From positions 1 to 64,000 of the forward strand of contig JBBECE010000038.1 of assembly GCA_040881985.1 (NCBI GenBank): DNA of 64,000 nt, read 5' to 3'. The notes beneath the pieces are model-generated. The model was not told where the DNA came from, ran no database searches, and was given only the letters and a program-made list of their open reading frames with translations. A program made the position numbers and the translations under genes. How positions within the stretch are numbered: the first letter of the stretch is position 1; each line of letters opens with the position of its first letter. The DNA comes from JBBECE01 sp040881985. Lineage in GTDB: Bacteria > Pseudomonadota > Alphaproteobacteria > Rhizobiales > Devosiaceae. Positions 8,659-18,014 of the stretch are shown in pieces.

Positions 8659-9105
8659 ATGCTTTTCATGGCCGCCCATGGGGTGGCCATTTCAGTGTCG
8701 TTTCGATTGCGCGCCGCAAAGTCTGTGGAGGCCACAGTGGCGCTTCTCGACGTTTCGGCAGCGTCTCTTGTTACGATGTATGTCGCCTTTGTCGCGCTTC
8801 TGCTGACCGGCATCGCCGCCGGGATCATGGGCAGCTGGTGGGTAACCGGCTGGTTCTGGGCGGCACTCGTGGTTCTGGCCGGCATCACCGCGGCCATGAT
8901 CCCGCTCGGCGTGAAGCCCTTCAGCGATATTCGCCGGTTTGCCGGCGTCAAATACGCCATCAACGGCAAATGGTTTCCGCCGGAGCCGGCGGACCCGGCA
9001 AAAATGAACGCCGCTGTCGCGGGATTGCGGCCAGGCCTGTTGTCGGGAATCGCGCTGGCGGGATTGGCGATCGTGCTCTGGCTGATGATGTTCAAGCCGT
9101 TCTGA
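8659..9105 (+). CDS. Hypothetical membrane protein, DUF2269-like; start uncertain
   Basis: The product is 148 residues from ATG 8659, with three or four hydrophobic segments (around AASLVTMYVAFVALLLTGIA, WAALVVLAGITAAMI and LLSGIALAGLAIVLWLMMF). The same frame is open back to a stop at 8605 and reads YEWVVFAHVLSVMLFMAAHG, which looks like the true first transmembrane helix, but no ATG, GTG or TTG lies there. Either an unusual start is used or a base is missing near 8624, where an ATG lies one frame off. Function unknown. Confidence 0.6.
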   Translation: MLFMAAHGVAISVSFRLRAAKSVEATVALLDVSAASLVTMYVAFVALLLTGIAAGIMGSWWVTGWFWAALVVLAGITAAMIPLGVKPFSDIRRFAGVKYAINGKWFPPEPADPAKMNAAVAGLRPGLLSGIALAGLAIVLWLMMFKPF

Positions 9106-9139
9106 GCGGGCGCGGTCTCCTCGATCACCCCGCCGCGAT

Positions 9140-10519
9140 CTAGCCAGCAGACTTTCGCTTTTCGAGCGCCGCCACTATTTCCTCGTGCCGCGCCTTGCTG
9201 ATCGGATAGGCCAGCGCCAGCGGGATCGACAGCAGCAACACCACCGCCGGCACAAAGCTGACGAAGATTCTCAGCGTCAGCAGCACGCTGTCCGGCTGCG
9301 CCACCAGCTGCAATTCGCCGCCTTCGACCGCCGGGGTCAGATACCCAGCTTCCCCCAGCGCCCAGCCGGAAAGTCCAAGCCCGACCGATAGTCCGAGCTT
9401 CTGCAGGAAGACAAAAAACCCGTAGAACAGGCCTTCCTGCCGCTCCCCGGTCATCAACTCGTTATGCTCGATGGTGTCCGGCAGCATGCTCCAGGGAATG
9501 AGGTAAGCGGCGCTGAGCCCGATCCCCGCCAGAAACGCCACCCCATAGAGCAGCCATGCCTGCCCCGGCTGGACGAAAAAGAGCCCGATCAGCACCGCGA
9601 TCCAGACGCTGATCCCGGCGACATAGGTCGCCTTTTTGCCGGCCCTCGCGCTGACAAAGGTCCAGACGAACAGGAACGCCGCTGCGGTCACCTGCAGCAC
9701 CGCGACGTAGCTGGTGAACTGCGCCTCGGCGTCGAGCCAGTACCGGGCATAGAGCAGGAGATTGGCCTGGATGAATTGCAGCGCTAGCCAGCTGAGGAGA
9801 TAGATCCCCGTGGCGATCAGATACGGCCGGTTGCCGAGCACGATGGCGAGGCGCTTGCCGTAGGACATCGCCGTATCGACGCGTTCGAGGTGCTCGGGCC
9901 GCTCCCGCGTGAAGGCAAAACACGTCAGCGTCGAGACGACGATGACGACAAACCACACACCGGCGCTCAGCATATGGCCGACATAGACGTCCCCAGCCGA
10001 GGCGACGATCACCGGGTGCAGAATCACCGCGGCGAGCCCGCCGAAGATCGAAAACACGAAGCGATAGAGGTTGAGCTGGGTGCGCCCGTCATGGTCCGGC
10101 GCGAGGTCGGGGGTCAGCGCGGTGTAAGGGATCGAGACCACCGTGAATGCCGTCCGCATCAACAGCGCCACGACGAGATAGTAAAAGAACAGCGTTTCGG
10201 GTCCGAACGGCGGCACCAGCCAATGCAAAAAGAAGGCGAGCCCCAGCGGCACCGCGCCGAAGAGGAGATAGGGCCGCCGGCGGCCCCAGCGGCTGCGGGT
10301 CAGATCGGAAATCCGCCCCATCGCCGGGTCGGTCACCGCGTCCCAGAATTGCGCGATCGCGAAGATGATCCCGGCGGTCGCCGGCGCCAGTCCCGCCACG
10401 TCGAGCAGGAACGCCTGCATGTAAAAGCCGTAGACCGCCGCAATCACGGCGCCGGTGACATCGCCGAAACCGTAAGCGAGCTTGCTGGAAAGCTTTAGCG
10501 TCGGGGCGGGCGCGGCCAC
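9140..10519 (-). CDS. GPH-family sugar:cation symporter
   Basis: This 459-residue protein has about 12 membrane helices and the glycoside-pentoside-hexuronide signature: KLAYGFGDVTG at the N-terminus, FWDAVTDPAMGRISD, and a basic loop RSRWGRRRPYLL. Relatives are MelB and XynB-type transporters that move sugars with H+ or Na+ across the inner membrane. The start is GTG 10519. It lies 8 bp behind cckA on the same strand, but its job probably belongs to the sugar-acid genes at 2377-8570, for which it would be the uptake system. Sugar specificity cannot be read. Confidence 0.85.
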   Translation of the reverse strand: MAAPAPTLKLSSKLAYGFGDVTGAVIAAVYGFYMQAFLLDVAGLAPATAGIIFAIAQFWDAVTDPAMGRISDLTRSRWGRRRPYLLFGAVPLGLAFFLHWLVPPFGPETLFFYYLVVALLMRTAFTVVSIPYTALTPDLAPDHDGRTQLNLYRFVFSIFGGLAAVILHPVIVASAGDVYVGHMLSAGVWFVVIVVSTLTCFAFTRERPEHLERVDTAMSYGKRLAIVLGNRPYLIATGIYLLSWLALQFIQANLLLYARYWLDAEAQFTSYVAVLQVTAAAFLFVWTFVSARAGKKATYVAGISVWIAVLIGLFFVQPGQAWLLYGVAFLAGIGLSAAYLIPWSMLPDTIEHNELMTGERQEGLFYGFFVFLQKLGLSVGLGLSGWALGEAGYLTPAVEGGELQLVAQPDSVLLTLRIFVSFVPAVVLLLSIPLALAYPISKARHEEIVAALEKRKSAG

Positions 10520-10527
10520 GGGGGGCC

Positions 10528-13107
10528 TTACTCGCCCGCCTCGGGCCGCTTGACCTCTTGCGGCTCGTCGAGCAGCACCGATTTGACCTTGGCGGCGAGC
10601 TGATTCAGCGAGAACGGCTTCGGCAGGAATTCGACCGTCGTGTCTTCCTCTAGCCCCTTGCGCGCCCCTTCCTCGGCATAGCCCGACACGAAGATCACCT
10701 TCACCCCCGGATAGTTACGCCGGACATGGGCGAGCAATTCCGGCCCGTCCATCTCCGGCATCACCACGTCCGAGATGAGAAGATCGATCCGGCCCTCGAT
10801 TTCCCTGAGCACCTCGAGGGCCTCGGCGCCCGTCGCCGCCTCGTGCACCGTATAGCCCGCCGATTGCAGCGCCCGGGCCGAGAAGGCGCGGACGCTCTCC
10901 TCGTCCTCGACGATCAGGATTCGCTCGTCCCCGGTCAGGTCGCGAACCTTGGCCACGCCGCCCCGGTCGGTCGCCTCGCCCTCGGCCGGCACGTGCCGCG
11001 GCAGGAAGATGCGGAAAGTCGTCCCCTTGCCGACCGTCGATTCCGGATAGATGAATCCGCCCGTCTGCTTGATGATCCCGTAGACCGTCGCCAGCCCGAG
11101 CCCGGTGCCTTTGCCGATGTCCTTGGTCGTATAGAAGGGCTCGAAAATCTTCTCCATCACCTGCGGCGTCATTCCGGTGCCCGAATCCTCGACCTCGATC
11201 AGCACATAGTCGGCCCCCGGCATGCCGCGATAATTGAACGCCGCCGCCTCGCGCTCGCCGATATTTCGGGTCTTGACCGTCACCTTGCCGCCGCCCGGCA
11301 TGGCGTCGCGCGCATTGACCACCAGATTGATGATGACCTGCTCGAACTGGTTGCGGTCGGCGCGGACCGGCCAGACGTCGCGCGAGTGATCGACCCCGAG
11401 GACGATGGTCTCACCGATCAGGCGCTTGAGAAGCACCGTCAGATCGTCGACGAGCTCCGGGATTTCGAGCACCTCAAGTCGCAAGGTCTGCCGCCGCGAG
11501 AACGCCAGCAGCTGCCGGACGAGCCCGGCCGCCCGGTTGGCGTTCTGCTTGATCTGCATGATGTCCTTGAAGGTCGGATCGGCCGGCCGGAGGTTGATCA
11601 GCAAGAGATCCGAGAAGCCGATGATCGCGGTCAAGACGTTGTTGAGGTCGTGCGCCACCCCGCCGGCCAGCTGGCCGATCGCCTGCATCTTTTGGCTTTG
11701 GGCGAACTGCTGCTCGAGCTGGCGCTGCTCGGTGGTGTCGAGCGCAAAGACGATCGCGGTCTCCGGTGAATCGCCCGCCTTCTCGACGCTCGACAAATAA
11801 AGCCGGACGCTGCGCTCGCCGTCCGCGCTCAAGACCGCGTCGACCGGCTCGATCGATGACCGGTTGGCCGCCGCCTCGGCGATCGCCTCCATGAATCGCT
11901 GGCCGGCTTCGGGCGCCAGCAATTCGGTCAGCGGCAGGCCCTCGGTCGCCCGCTCGCCGCCCTCATTGCCGAAGGTGCGCATGAACGGCGCGTTGGTCCG
12001 CAAGATTCGCGCTTCGGCGTCGAGCGCCGCGATGGCGAACGGCGTGTTGTTGAAGAAGCGCGAGAACCTGACTTCCGCCGCCCGCAACTCCTCGGCCGTA
12101 TCGGCCCCCTTCGAGCGGTCGAGCACCAGGGTTCTGGTCTCGCCGAGATCGCCCTCGGCCAGCCGCGCCACCCGATGCAGCAGGCGGACCGGGAACGATG
12201 TACCGTTGCGCCGGACCAGGTCGATATCGATGATTTCGGTGCGGATTTCTCCGTCACGCCGTCCGCCGAGCAACAGCCCCGCCCCGTCCCCGCGGACGAT
12301 GTCGGACAAACGGATCGAGCCGGCATTGAACTCGGCGAGGTCGTAGCCGAGCCAGTCGGCGAGTGTCGCGTTGAGATATTGCACCCGTCCCTGGCTGTCG
12401 GCCGAAAAGAACCCGGCGGGGGCATGGTCGAGATAGTCGATCGCCCGCTGCAGCTCGAGGAAGATGTTTTCCTGGGTGTCACGATCGCGCGAAATGTCCT
12501 CGACCGACCAGAGCGTCAGGTTCCGCCCGCCCTCGACCGGGGGCAGCCCCAGAACCCTCACCCGGTACCAGGTCGGCCCTTTGCCGCGCCGGGCGCCCGC
12601 GACCAGCGGTCCGGGCAGCCTGATGTCCTCCTGCGCCGCCCGCCCCTCGCGCGCCGCCCGCGTCAGCCGGTACATGGCTTCCGAGGCCTCCGGGCTCGAG
12701 ACGAACAGCCGCGGCACCCCGACCGGCGGCTCGCCCTCCAGCTGCGAGCCCATCACCCCATAGGCCGAGTTGGCGTAGACTACCCGCCCTTCCCGGTCGG
12801 CGACCACCGCTCCGTAGGGCAGCGAATCGACGATGGCGCTCGACAGCCCGCGCGCCGGCTCGCCGCGCGCCAGCTTGAAGAGCCCCGCCGCCAGCGCGAA
12901 GAGGCAGAAGACCCCGACCACCACGAGCGTGCCGAGGAACAAAAGCGTCCATTCGGCCGAAATCCGCTCGCCCATCACCGAAAAGCCGATGGCGACCGCG
13001 ACGAAAAAAATCGCCAGCAGCAACACCCGCCACAGGCCGGAGCTACTCCCGGGCCGGTCGACCGCGGGCTCGGGATAGACTTCCTCGTCGAGCGGCGACA
13101 CCGCCAT
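10528..13107 (-). CDS. cckA: Hybrid sensor histidine kinase CckA
   Basis: The product is 859 residues from ATG 13107 (AAGG upstream); a TTG six codons earlier is possible. Two membrane helices (about residues 30-75) are followed by three PAS-like regions, a HisKA domain with the phospho-acceptor His in GGVAHDLNNVLTAI, a HATPase domain (NLVVNARDAMPGGG, DSGTGM, GKGTGLGLATVYG) and a C-terminal receiver with the Asp in LISDVVMPEMDG and Lys in LPKPFS. This is the alphaproteobacterial CckA plan, which feeds phosphate through ChpT to CtrA and CpdR. A perfect CtrA box lies in its divergent promoter at 13289-13303. Confidence 0.93.
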   Translation of the reverse strand: MAVSPLDEEVYPEPAVDRPGSSSGLWRVLLLAIFFVAVAIGFSVMGERISAEWTLLFLGTLVVVGVFCLFALAAGLFKLARGEPARGLSSAIVDSLPYGAVVADREGRVVYANSAYGVMGSQLEGEPPVGVPRLFVSSPEASEAMYRLTRAAREGRAAQEDIRLPGPLVAGARRGKGPTWYRVRVLGLPPVEGGRNLTLWSVEDISRDRDTQENIFLELQRAIDYLDHAPAGFFSADSQGRVQYLNATLADWLGYDLAEFNAGSIRLSDIVRGDGAGLLLGGRRDGEIRTEIIDIDLVRRNGTSFPVRLLHRVARLAEGDLGETRTLVLDRSKGADTAEELRAAEVRFSRFFNNTPFAIAALDAEARILRTNAPFMRTFGNEGGERATEGLPLTELLAPEAGQRFMEAIAEAAANRSSIEPVDAVLSADGERSVRLYLSSVEKAGDSPETAIVFALDTTEQRQLEQQFAQSQKMQAIGQLAGGVAHDLNNVLTAIIGFSDLLLINLRPADPTFKDIMQIKQNANRAAGLVRQLLAFSRRQTLRLEVLEIPELVDDLTVLLKRLIGETIVLGVDHSRDVWPVRADRNQFEQVIINLVVNARDAMPGGGKVTVKTRNIGEREAAAFNYRGMPGADYVLIEVEDSGTGMTPQVMEKIFEPFYTTKDIGKGTGLGLATVYGIIKQTGGFIYPESTVGKGTTFRIFLPRHVPAEGEATDRGGVAKVRDLTGDERILIVEDEESVRAFSARALQSAGYTVHEAATGAEALEVLREIEGRIDLLISDVVMPEMDGPELLAHVRRNYPGVKVIFVSGYAEEGARKGLEEDTTVEFLPKPFSLNQLAAKVKSVLLDEPQEVKRPEAGE

Positions 13108-13288
13108 GGGCCTTGCTTTCGTCAACGAAGCCTCGCCGGGGCGGGGATGAGGGATGGTCGCGGACTGTCTAGCAAATCGGCTTTCCGGTTTGTAGTGCCG
13201 GGGTCGACGCTTGTTCGAGTCGCCCGCGCCGGTCTTCGCGAGGGGTTACAGCTAGCACATTCTGCGAACCGACCTGTCGCCCTTATGG

Positions 13289-13303
13289 TTAATCCGCCAT
13301 TAA
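13289..13303. promoter_or_regulatory. CtrA box (TTAA-N7-TTAA)
   Basis: The 15 bases TTAATCCGCCATTAA match the full CtrA recognition consensus TTAA-N7-TTAA exactly. The site is in the 351-bp space between cckA (minus, start 13107) and the FliO-like gene (plus, start 13459), so it could serve either or both. Nothing else of note was seen in this intergenic stretch. CtrA is known to control flagellar and cell-cycle genes in this class; binding here is inferred. Confidence 0.65.
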
Positions 13304-13458
13304 TTGCACCCTTTTTGCCGTCTTTCGACCGGCTTTTTGCCGAATTTTCCGACTCGGCACCTGCATTTTCGCCGCGCTTGGCGCTATGCTGGGCGATGGG
13401 TGCCGCGCCGCGAGTCGCTGCGGACGGCCGAGGTGAGACGGGACGGCGCGAGGCTCGC

Positions 13459-14235
13459 GTGGGTTTTCTCAATTCGCTATTGGGGGACATTTCGTCCGAA
13501 GTCTGGACCGTGGTCGCGGCGTTGCTGATCGCCATCGTCCTCGTCGTCTTCCTGGTCTGGCTGCTGAAGTTTGCGCTCAACGCCTCGCGCACCGTCGCCC
13601 GCGGCCGTAACCGGCGGATCGGGGTTACCGAATCGGTAATGGTCGACACCAAGCGCCAGCTCGTCCTCATCCGCCGCGACGATGTCGAACATCTGGTCCT
13701 GACCGGCGGCCCGCAAGACCTTGTCGTCGAATCGAATATCCCGCTCATCCCGGAACCGGTCGCGGTGCCCTCGCGCCGCGCCCCGCCCGTCCCCGGCGAG
13801 CGCCGTGCCGGCGAGGCGCGACAACGGCCCGCCGGATCGGGCGAGGCGCCCGTCGCGGCGTCCTCGCTCCGCCCGAGTTTTGCCGCTGTCTCGCCTGCCG
13901 CGCCCGTCCCCGCCGAACGTCCCGCGCCGCCCGCCGCCAGCGAGGAGCCCGAGTTGCCGTCCAACGTCTCGCCGATCGAAAAGCTCCGCCAGCTCGGCCA
14001 GCGGCCCGCCGCCCGCGCCATCGCGGCGCTGCGCTATCCGGGCCTCTTGCGCCCGATTACCCGGCATCGCGGGATCGAGCCCGTCCCGGCCAACCGGCCC
14101 GACCCCATCGCCGCCGAAGCCGATGCGCCTCTGCCCCCCGCACCCGAAGCCGGCGAGCAAGCCGCGGCCAATGAGGCGGATGACGGCGCCAAACCAAATC
14201 CGAAGGCCGACAAACAAACCAGCACCCGCGGCTGA
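13459..14235 (+). CDS. FliO/MopB-like membrane protein
   Basis: The product is about 258 residues from GTG 13459. An ATG in the same frame at 13396 is an alternative. A single membrane helix near the N-terminus (VVAALLIAIVLVVFLVWLLK) is followed by a FliO-like core with TESVMVDTKRQLVLIRRDDV and EHLVLTGGPQDLVVE, then a long Pro/Ala-rich tail of about 150 residues. FliO helps assemble the flagellar export gate, but this gene stands apart from any export-gate cluster and could be a regulator-like paralogue. It lies 71 bp upstream of the M32 peptidase gene and faces a CtrA box. Confidence 0.72.
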   Translation: MGFLNSLLGDISSEVWTVVAALLIAIVLVVFLVWLLKFALNASRTVARGRNRRIGVTESVMVDTKRQLVLIRRDDVEHLVLTGGPQDLVVESNIPLIPEPVAVPSRRAPPVPGERRAGEARQRPAGSGEAPVAASSLRPSFAAVSPAAPVPAERPAPPAASEEPELPSNVSPIEKLRQLGQRPAARAIAALRYPGLLRPITRHRGIEPVPANRPDPIAAEADAPLPPAPEAGEQAAANEADDGAKPNPKADKQTSTRG

Positions 14236-14305
14236 CCGCCCGCACTCTTTCCCTCCGCCGGCCCATCGGCTATTGACCCCCCGGTCGTCCGTCCGTGAGA
14301 CCCCG

Positions 14306-15799
14306 ATGTCCTTTGCCAAACTCGACGCCCTTGGCCACCGCATCGAGGCCCTCGACCACGCCCTTTCAATCCTCCGGGCCGACGAGGCGACCCACATGCC
14401 GGCCGGCGGCGGCGAGAAACGCGCCGGGGCGGTCGCCGCGCTCGCCGCCATCCGCCACGCCGAAGCGAGCGCCGCGCCCATCGCCGACTGGATCGAGGCG
14501 GCCGCGACCGAGGCGCTGAACGACGACCAGCAAGCGGCGCTGCGCGAATTCCGCCGCGCCTATCTGAACCTGACGTGCCTGCCGTCCGAATTCGTCGAGC
14601 GCCAGACCATCGCCGCCATGCGCTGCGAACAGCTCTGGCGGGAGTTGCGCCCCCAAGGCGACTGGCCCGGCCTCTTGCCGGCGCTTTCCACCGTCATTGG
14701 TCTCGTCCGCGAGGAGGCGCAGCGCCGCGCCGATCGGCTCGGTCTGGCTCCCTACGACGCGCTGATCGAGCAATACGATCCCGGCAGCCGAGCCGCCGCT
14801 ATCGCGCCCGTCTTCGACAAGCTCAAATCCTTCCTCAAGGACTTCGTACCGGAGGCGATGGCCCGCCAGCAAGAGCGCCTCGCCGCTCACTCGCTGCGCG
14901 AGATCCATGGCCCTTTCCCGATCGACAAGCAGCGCGCGCTCGGCCTCGAAATGATGGCCGCGCTCGGCTTCGACTTCACCCACGGGCGGCTCGACGTCTC
15001 CCATCACCCGTTTTGCGGCGGGGTGCCGACCGACGTGCGGATGACCACCCGCTACCGGACCGACGACTTCCTGACCGCGCTGATGGGAATCCTGCACGAG
15101 ACCGGCCACGCGCTCTACGAGCAAAATCTGCCGAAACAATGGAGCCACTGGCCGCTCGGCCAGGCCCGCGGCATGGCGCTCCACGAAAGCCAGTCGCTGT
15201 TCGTCGAACAGCAGATCGCCCGCCATCCGGCTTTCTGGCAATGGGCGCTGCCGCGGCTGCGCCACCATCTCGGCGCCGGCCTTGACGGCTGGACCGTCGA
15301 GGACGTGCTCGCCCATGTGCTCTATGTCGAGCGCGGCCTGATCCGGGTCGATGCCGACGAGACGACTTATCCGCTGCATGTGATCCTGCGCTTCGAGCTC
15401 GAGCAGGAGCTCGTCACCGGCCAACTCGACGTCGCCGACCTGCCGGAAGCCTGGGACGCCAGAATGACCGACTATCTGGGTCTGCGGACCGTGGACGACC
15501 CCGCCAACGGCCCGATGCAGGACGTGCATTGGCCGGGCGGCACCTTTGGCTATTTCCCTTCCTATACGCTCGGCGCGCTGATCGCCGCGCAGCAATGGCG
15601 CGCCATCACCGAGGCCATGCCCAGAATTGAATCCGACCTCGCCCGCGGCGATTTCAGGGCGGTCAACGACTGGCGGCGGAAGAACATCTGGGAGCAGGCC
15701 TCGCGCTACTCGACCCCCGAACTCATCAAAAAGGCGACCGGCCACCCGCTCGACGCGACGATCTTCATCACCCACCTGAAGGCCCGCTACGCCGCCTAG
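14306..15799 (+). CDS. M32 family metallocarboxypeptidase (Taq type)
   Basis: This 497-residue protein has the M32 zinc motif HETGH followed by the HESQS segment that supplies the third ligand region, together with the downstream family segments HVILRFELEQ and GTFGYFPSYTLG. The length is typical for thermostable carboxypeptidase 1/Taq family members, which are cytoplasmic, dimeric and remove C-terminal residues other than Pro. The start is ATG 14306. It follows the FliO-like gene on the same strand and may be co-transcribed with it. Confidence 0.93.
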   Translation: MSFAKLDALGHRIEALDHALSILRADEATHMPAGGGEKRAGAVAALAAIRHAEASAAPIADWIEAAATEALNDDQQAALREFRRAYLNLTCLPSEFVERQTIAAMRCEQLWRELRPQGDWPGLLPALSTVIGLVREEAQRRADRLGLAPYDALIEQYDPGSRAAAIAPVFDKLKSFLKDFVPEAMARQQERLAAHSLREIHGPFPIDKQRALGLEMMAALGFDFTHGRLDVSHHPFCGGVPTDVRMTTRYRTDDFLTALMGILHETGHALYEQNLPKQWSHWPLGQARGMALHESQSLFVEQQIARHPAFWQWALPRLRHHLGAGLDGWTVEDVLAHVLYVERGLIRVDADETTYPLHVILRFELEQELVTGQLDVADLPEAWDARMTDYLGLRTVDDPANGPMQDVHWPGGTFGYFPSYTLGALIAAQQWRAITEAMPRIESDLARGDFRAVNDWRRKNIWEQASRYSTPELIKKATGHPLDATIFITHLKARYAA

Positions 15800-15872
15800 G
15801 CGCGGCGGCCGATGGAGCGACGCGTCGCCCGGTGATAAGCTCTTCGAGGGAGAGCCACGCCCCGGAGCAACA

Positions 15873-16631
15873 ATGGCGAACCTCGCGCAGGACGATTTCG
15901 TTCGGGTGCTGAAGGCGGTCGAGATTCTCGGCCGCGACGCCGCCTACGACACCTTTCCCCTCCGGTTGGTCGAGGCCATCCGGGCGGCGGCCGATATCGA
16001 CTTCGTGGCCTATTCCGAGGTCGACCCGGCGAGCGGACAAAGCCGCTTCCTGCTCTCTCCCGATCTCGCCGCCATGGACCCCGCCAGCCGCGACTATGCG
16101 GCATTCGTCCGGCGCTTCGGCAATCATCCGCTGATCGCCCAGGGCGCCGCCGCCGGTCCCCGCGCTGCGGGCAGTTTCATCGACCGGCTTCGCCTCATGG
16201 GCGTCGTCGGCAATTGCTGCGGGGAGGCCGAGATCAGTCTCAATCTCGGCTTCGACGTCGCTTCCGCCGGGCGCCGTCTGGTCGGGGTGGCGATCAACCG
16301 CGCGTGGCGCGACTTCGACGCCGCCGACGCGGCGCGTATCGAACTTCTTCGGCCGCATGTCGTGCTCGCTTTTCGCAATCTTCGCTTACCGCCCGCTGCA
16401 CAGACTCCCGACGCCATCCGCGCCGATCCGCCGCTCACCCCGCGCGAACTCGAAGTGCTGCACTGGGTGTCGATGGGCAAATCCAACGAGGAGGTGGCGG
16501 CGATCGTCGGCGCCCGCTCGTCCACGGTGAAAAAACATCTCGAACATATCTACGACAAACTCGGCGTGCCGAACCGGACGGCGGCAGCCCAGGCGGGGCG
16601 GGCCGCCGCGCCAACCCGTTCCTTAGCGTGA
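15873..16631 (+). CDS. LuxR-family transcriptional regulator
   Basis: This is a 252-residue protein. The C-terminal about 65 residues form a LuxR-type helix-turn-helix (LTPRELEVLHWVSMGKSN, then STVKKHLEHIYDKLGV, NRTAA). The N-terminal 170 residues resemble the loosely conserved sensory domain of solitary LuxR proteins and lack obvious acyl-homoserine-lactone residues, so the signal is unknown. A GGGAGAG element lies about 15 bases before ATG 15873. It overlaps the converging SRPBCC gene by 9 bp. No luxI homologue is present in the window. Confidence 0.85.
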   Translation: MANLAQDDFVRVLKAVEILGRDAAYDTFPLRLVEAIRAAADIDFVAYSEVDPASGQSRFLLSPDLAAMDPASRDYAAFVRRFGNHPLIAQGAAAGPRAAGSFIDRLRLMGVVGNCCGEAEISLNLGFDVASAGRRLVGVAINRAWRDFDAADAARIELLRPHVVLAFRNLRLPPAAQTPDAIRADPPLTPRELEVLHWVSMGKSNEEVAAIVGARSSTVKKHLEHIYDKLGVPNRTAAAQAGRAAAPTRSLA

Positions 16632-17099
16632 TGCCGCCACCTTGAGCGGCGGACGCGAAGCGTTATCGGATTCCATCGCCGCTTTCAGCCTTCGGAGTTC
16701 CTCCTTGGTCTCCTTGCTTCCTTCGGCGCGCACCATGGGTTCCATCAGTTTCCAGAAACCCCGCATGGTGATCGACGCCTGAAGCGTCATGCGGGTGCCG
16801 CCGCCGGGCGCGGCCGCGAAATCGAAACGCGACGTGTAGTTCATCTGGCTGCCGCGGGCGACGAAGGCGTAGGTCTTCGGTGCGACGAGTTCGGTCACCT
16901 CGCAAGTCGAGGTCAGCTTGAGGCCCATCACCTTCAGCGCTTCGGTGAAGCGGGTGCCGACCTTCGCCGGCGGCGGGGTGAGGAGCTTGCTGGCGAAGAC
17001 CCCGCTCTGCCAGCGGGTCAGGTTTTCGACGTCGGCCACCCAGTCAAAGGCAACCTGCGGCGGCACAGTGACGTCGATCGTTTCCGAGAGTTTGAACAT
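16623..17099 (-). CDS. SRPBCC-fold protein (polyketide cyclase/START-like)
   Basis: This is a 158-residue protein from ATG 17099, preceded by AGGAG. The opening SETIDVTVPPQVAFDWVADV and the segments RWQSGVF, GTRFTE and ALKVMGLKL fit the SRPBCC superfamily, whose members bind hydrophobic ligands in a deep pocket. Charged residues dominate the C-terminal 30 residues. It is divergent from the methyltransferase gene at 17139, with 39 bp between them. Ligand and role cannot be predicted. Confidence 0.8.
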   Translation of the reverse strand: MFKLSETIDVTVPPQVAFDWVADVENLTRWQSGVFASKLLTPPPAKVGTRFTEALKVMGLKLTSTCEVTELVAPKTYAFVARGSQMNYTSRFDFAAAPGGGTRMTLQASITMRGFWKLMEPMVRAEGSKETKEELRRLKAAMESDNASRPPLKVAASR

Positions 17100-17138
17100 G
17101 GCTGGTCTCCTTGCTGTCCCCTGCGGACGAACGGGAGA

Positions 17139-17855
17139 TTGACCGAACAGGCGGACACGCAACATACGCCTTTCGGCGTAGGCGCTCCCCACTACCGCAT
17201 TGCCTATGAAAACTGGCAGGTCTATCAACGGTTGGTGGCTGAAGCTAACCCGCTGCATTGGGACAGTCTCTACGGCTCCAGGCTCGAGACCGAAGTCAGC
17301 TGGTTCGAGCCCTCCTGCGATACGTCCCTCGCCTTGATCGACGAAGCGGGCGCCGTGGCGGACTCTCCGATTATCGACATTGGCGGCGGCGCATCGCGGC
17401 TCGTCGATGCGCTTCTCGATCGCGGATATTCGGACCTCACCGTGCTCGACCTCAGCGCCGAAGCGTTGGAAGTCGCCCGCCGCCGGCTCGGCCCCGTCGC
17501 GGCTCGCATCGCTTGGATCGTCGCCGACGTGACCAAATGGACGCCTGCAAGGCGCTACGGACTTTGGCACGACCGCGCCGCCTTTCATTTTCTGACCGAC
17601 CTCGCCGATCAGCGCGCCTATGCCGAGGTAATGCATGCCGCGCTGGCGCCGGGTGGGGTCGCCGTCATCGGCACTTTCGCGCCTGACGGGCCGGACCGCT
17701 GCAGCGGCCTGCCCGTCGCCCGCCACGACGCCGACGATCTCGGCGTCCTGATCGGGCCGGACTATGCGCTCTTCGCCACGCGCCGGCACGACCACGTGAC
17801 GCCGAAGGGTGTGGTCCAGCGCTTCCAGTACTCTGGCTTTCGCCGCAAGCCCTGA
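17139..17855 (+). CDS. Class I SAM-dependent methyltransferase
   Basis: This is up to 238 residues if the TTG at 17139 is used, but its ribosome site is poorly spaced. The family's usual beginning (HWDSLYGSRLETEVSWFEP) lies about 37 residues in, so the true start may be a GTG or TTG near 17231-17234. Motif I is IIDIGGGASRLVDALL, motif II VLDLSAEALE, then WIVADVTKW and LAPGGVAVIGTF. Similar small methyltransferases include tellurite- and thiopurine-type enzymes, but the substrate is not deducible. Confidence 0.78.
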   Translation: MTEQADTQHTPFGVGAPHYRIAYENWQVYQRLVAEANPLHWDSLYGSRLETEVSWFEPSCDTSLALIDEAGAVADSPIIDIGGGASRLVDALLDRGYSDLTVLDLSAEALEVARRRLGPVAARIAWIVADVTKWTPARRYGLWHDRAAFHFLTDLADQRAYAEVMHAALAPGGVAVIGTFAPDGPDRCSGLPVARHDADDLGVLIGPDYALFATRRHDHVTPKGVVQRFQYSGFRRKP

Positions 17856-18014
17856 CGCCGCCGCCCGTTCTCACCCCGACACCCCTTTCTCACCTTCGGA
17901 ACGGCGCTGAAATCCCTCGATTTCCAGCCATGCAATCTTTGCATTGCTCCCGGGGCACCCCCCGGGTGTAGAACGCCGGGCCGTCAAAATCGCGGTGCAA
18001 CAGCGGTTCCAATC

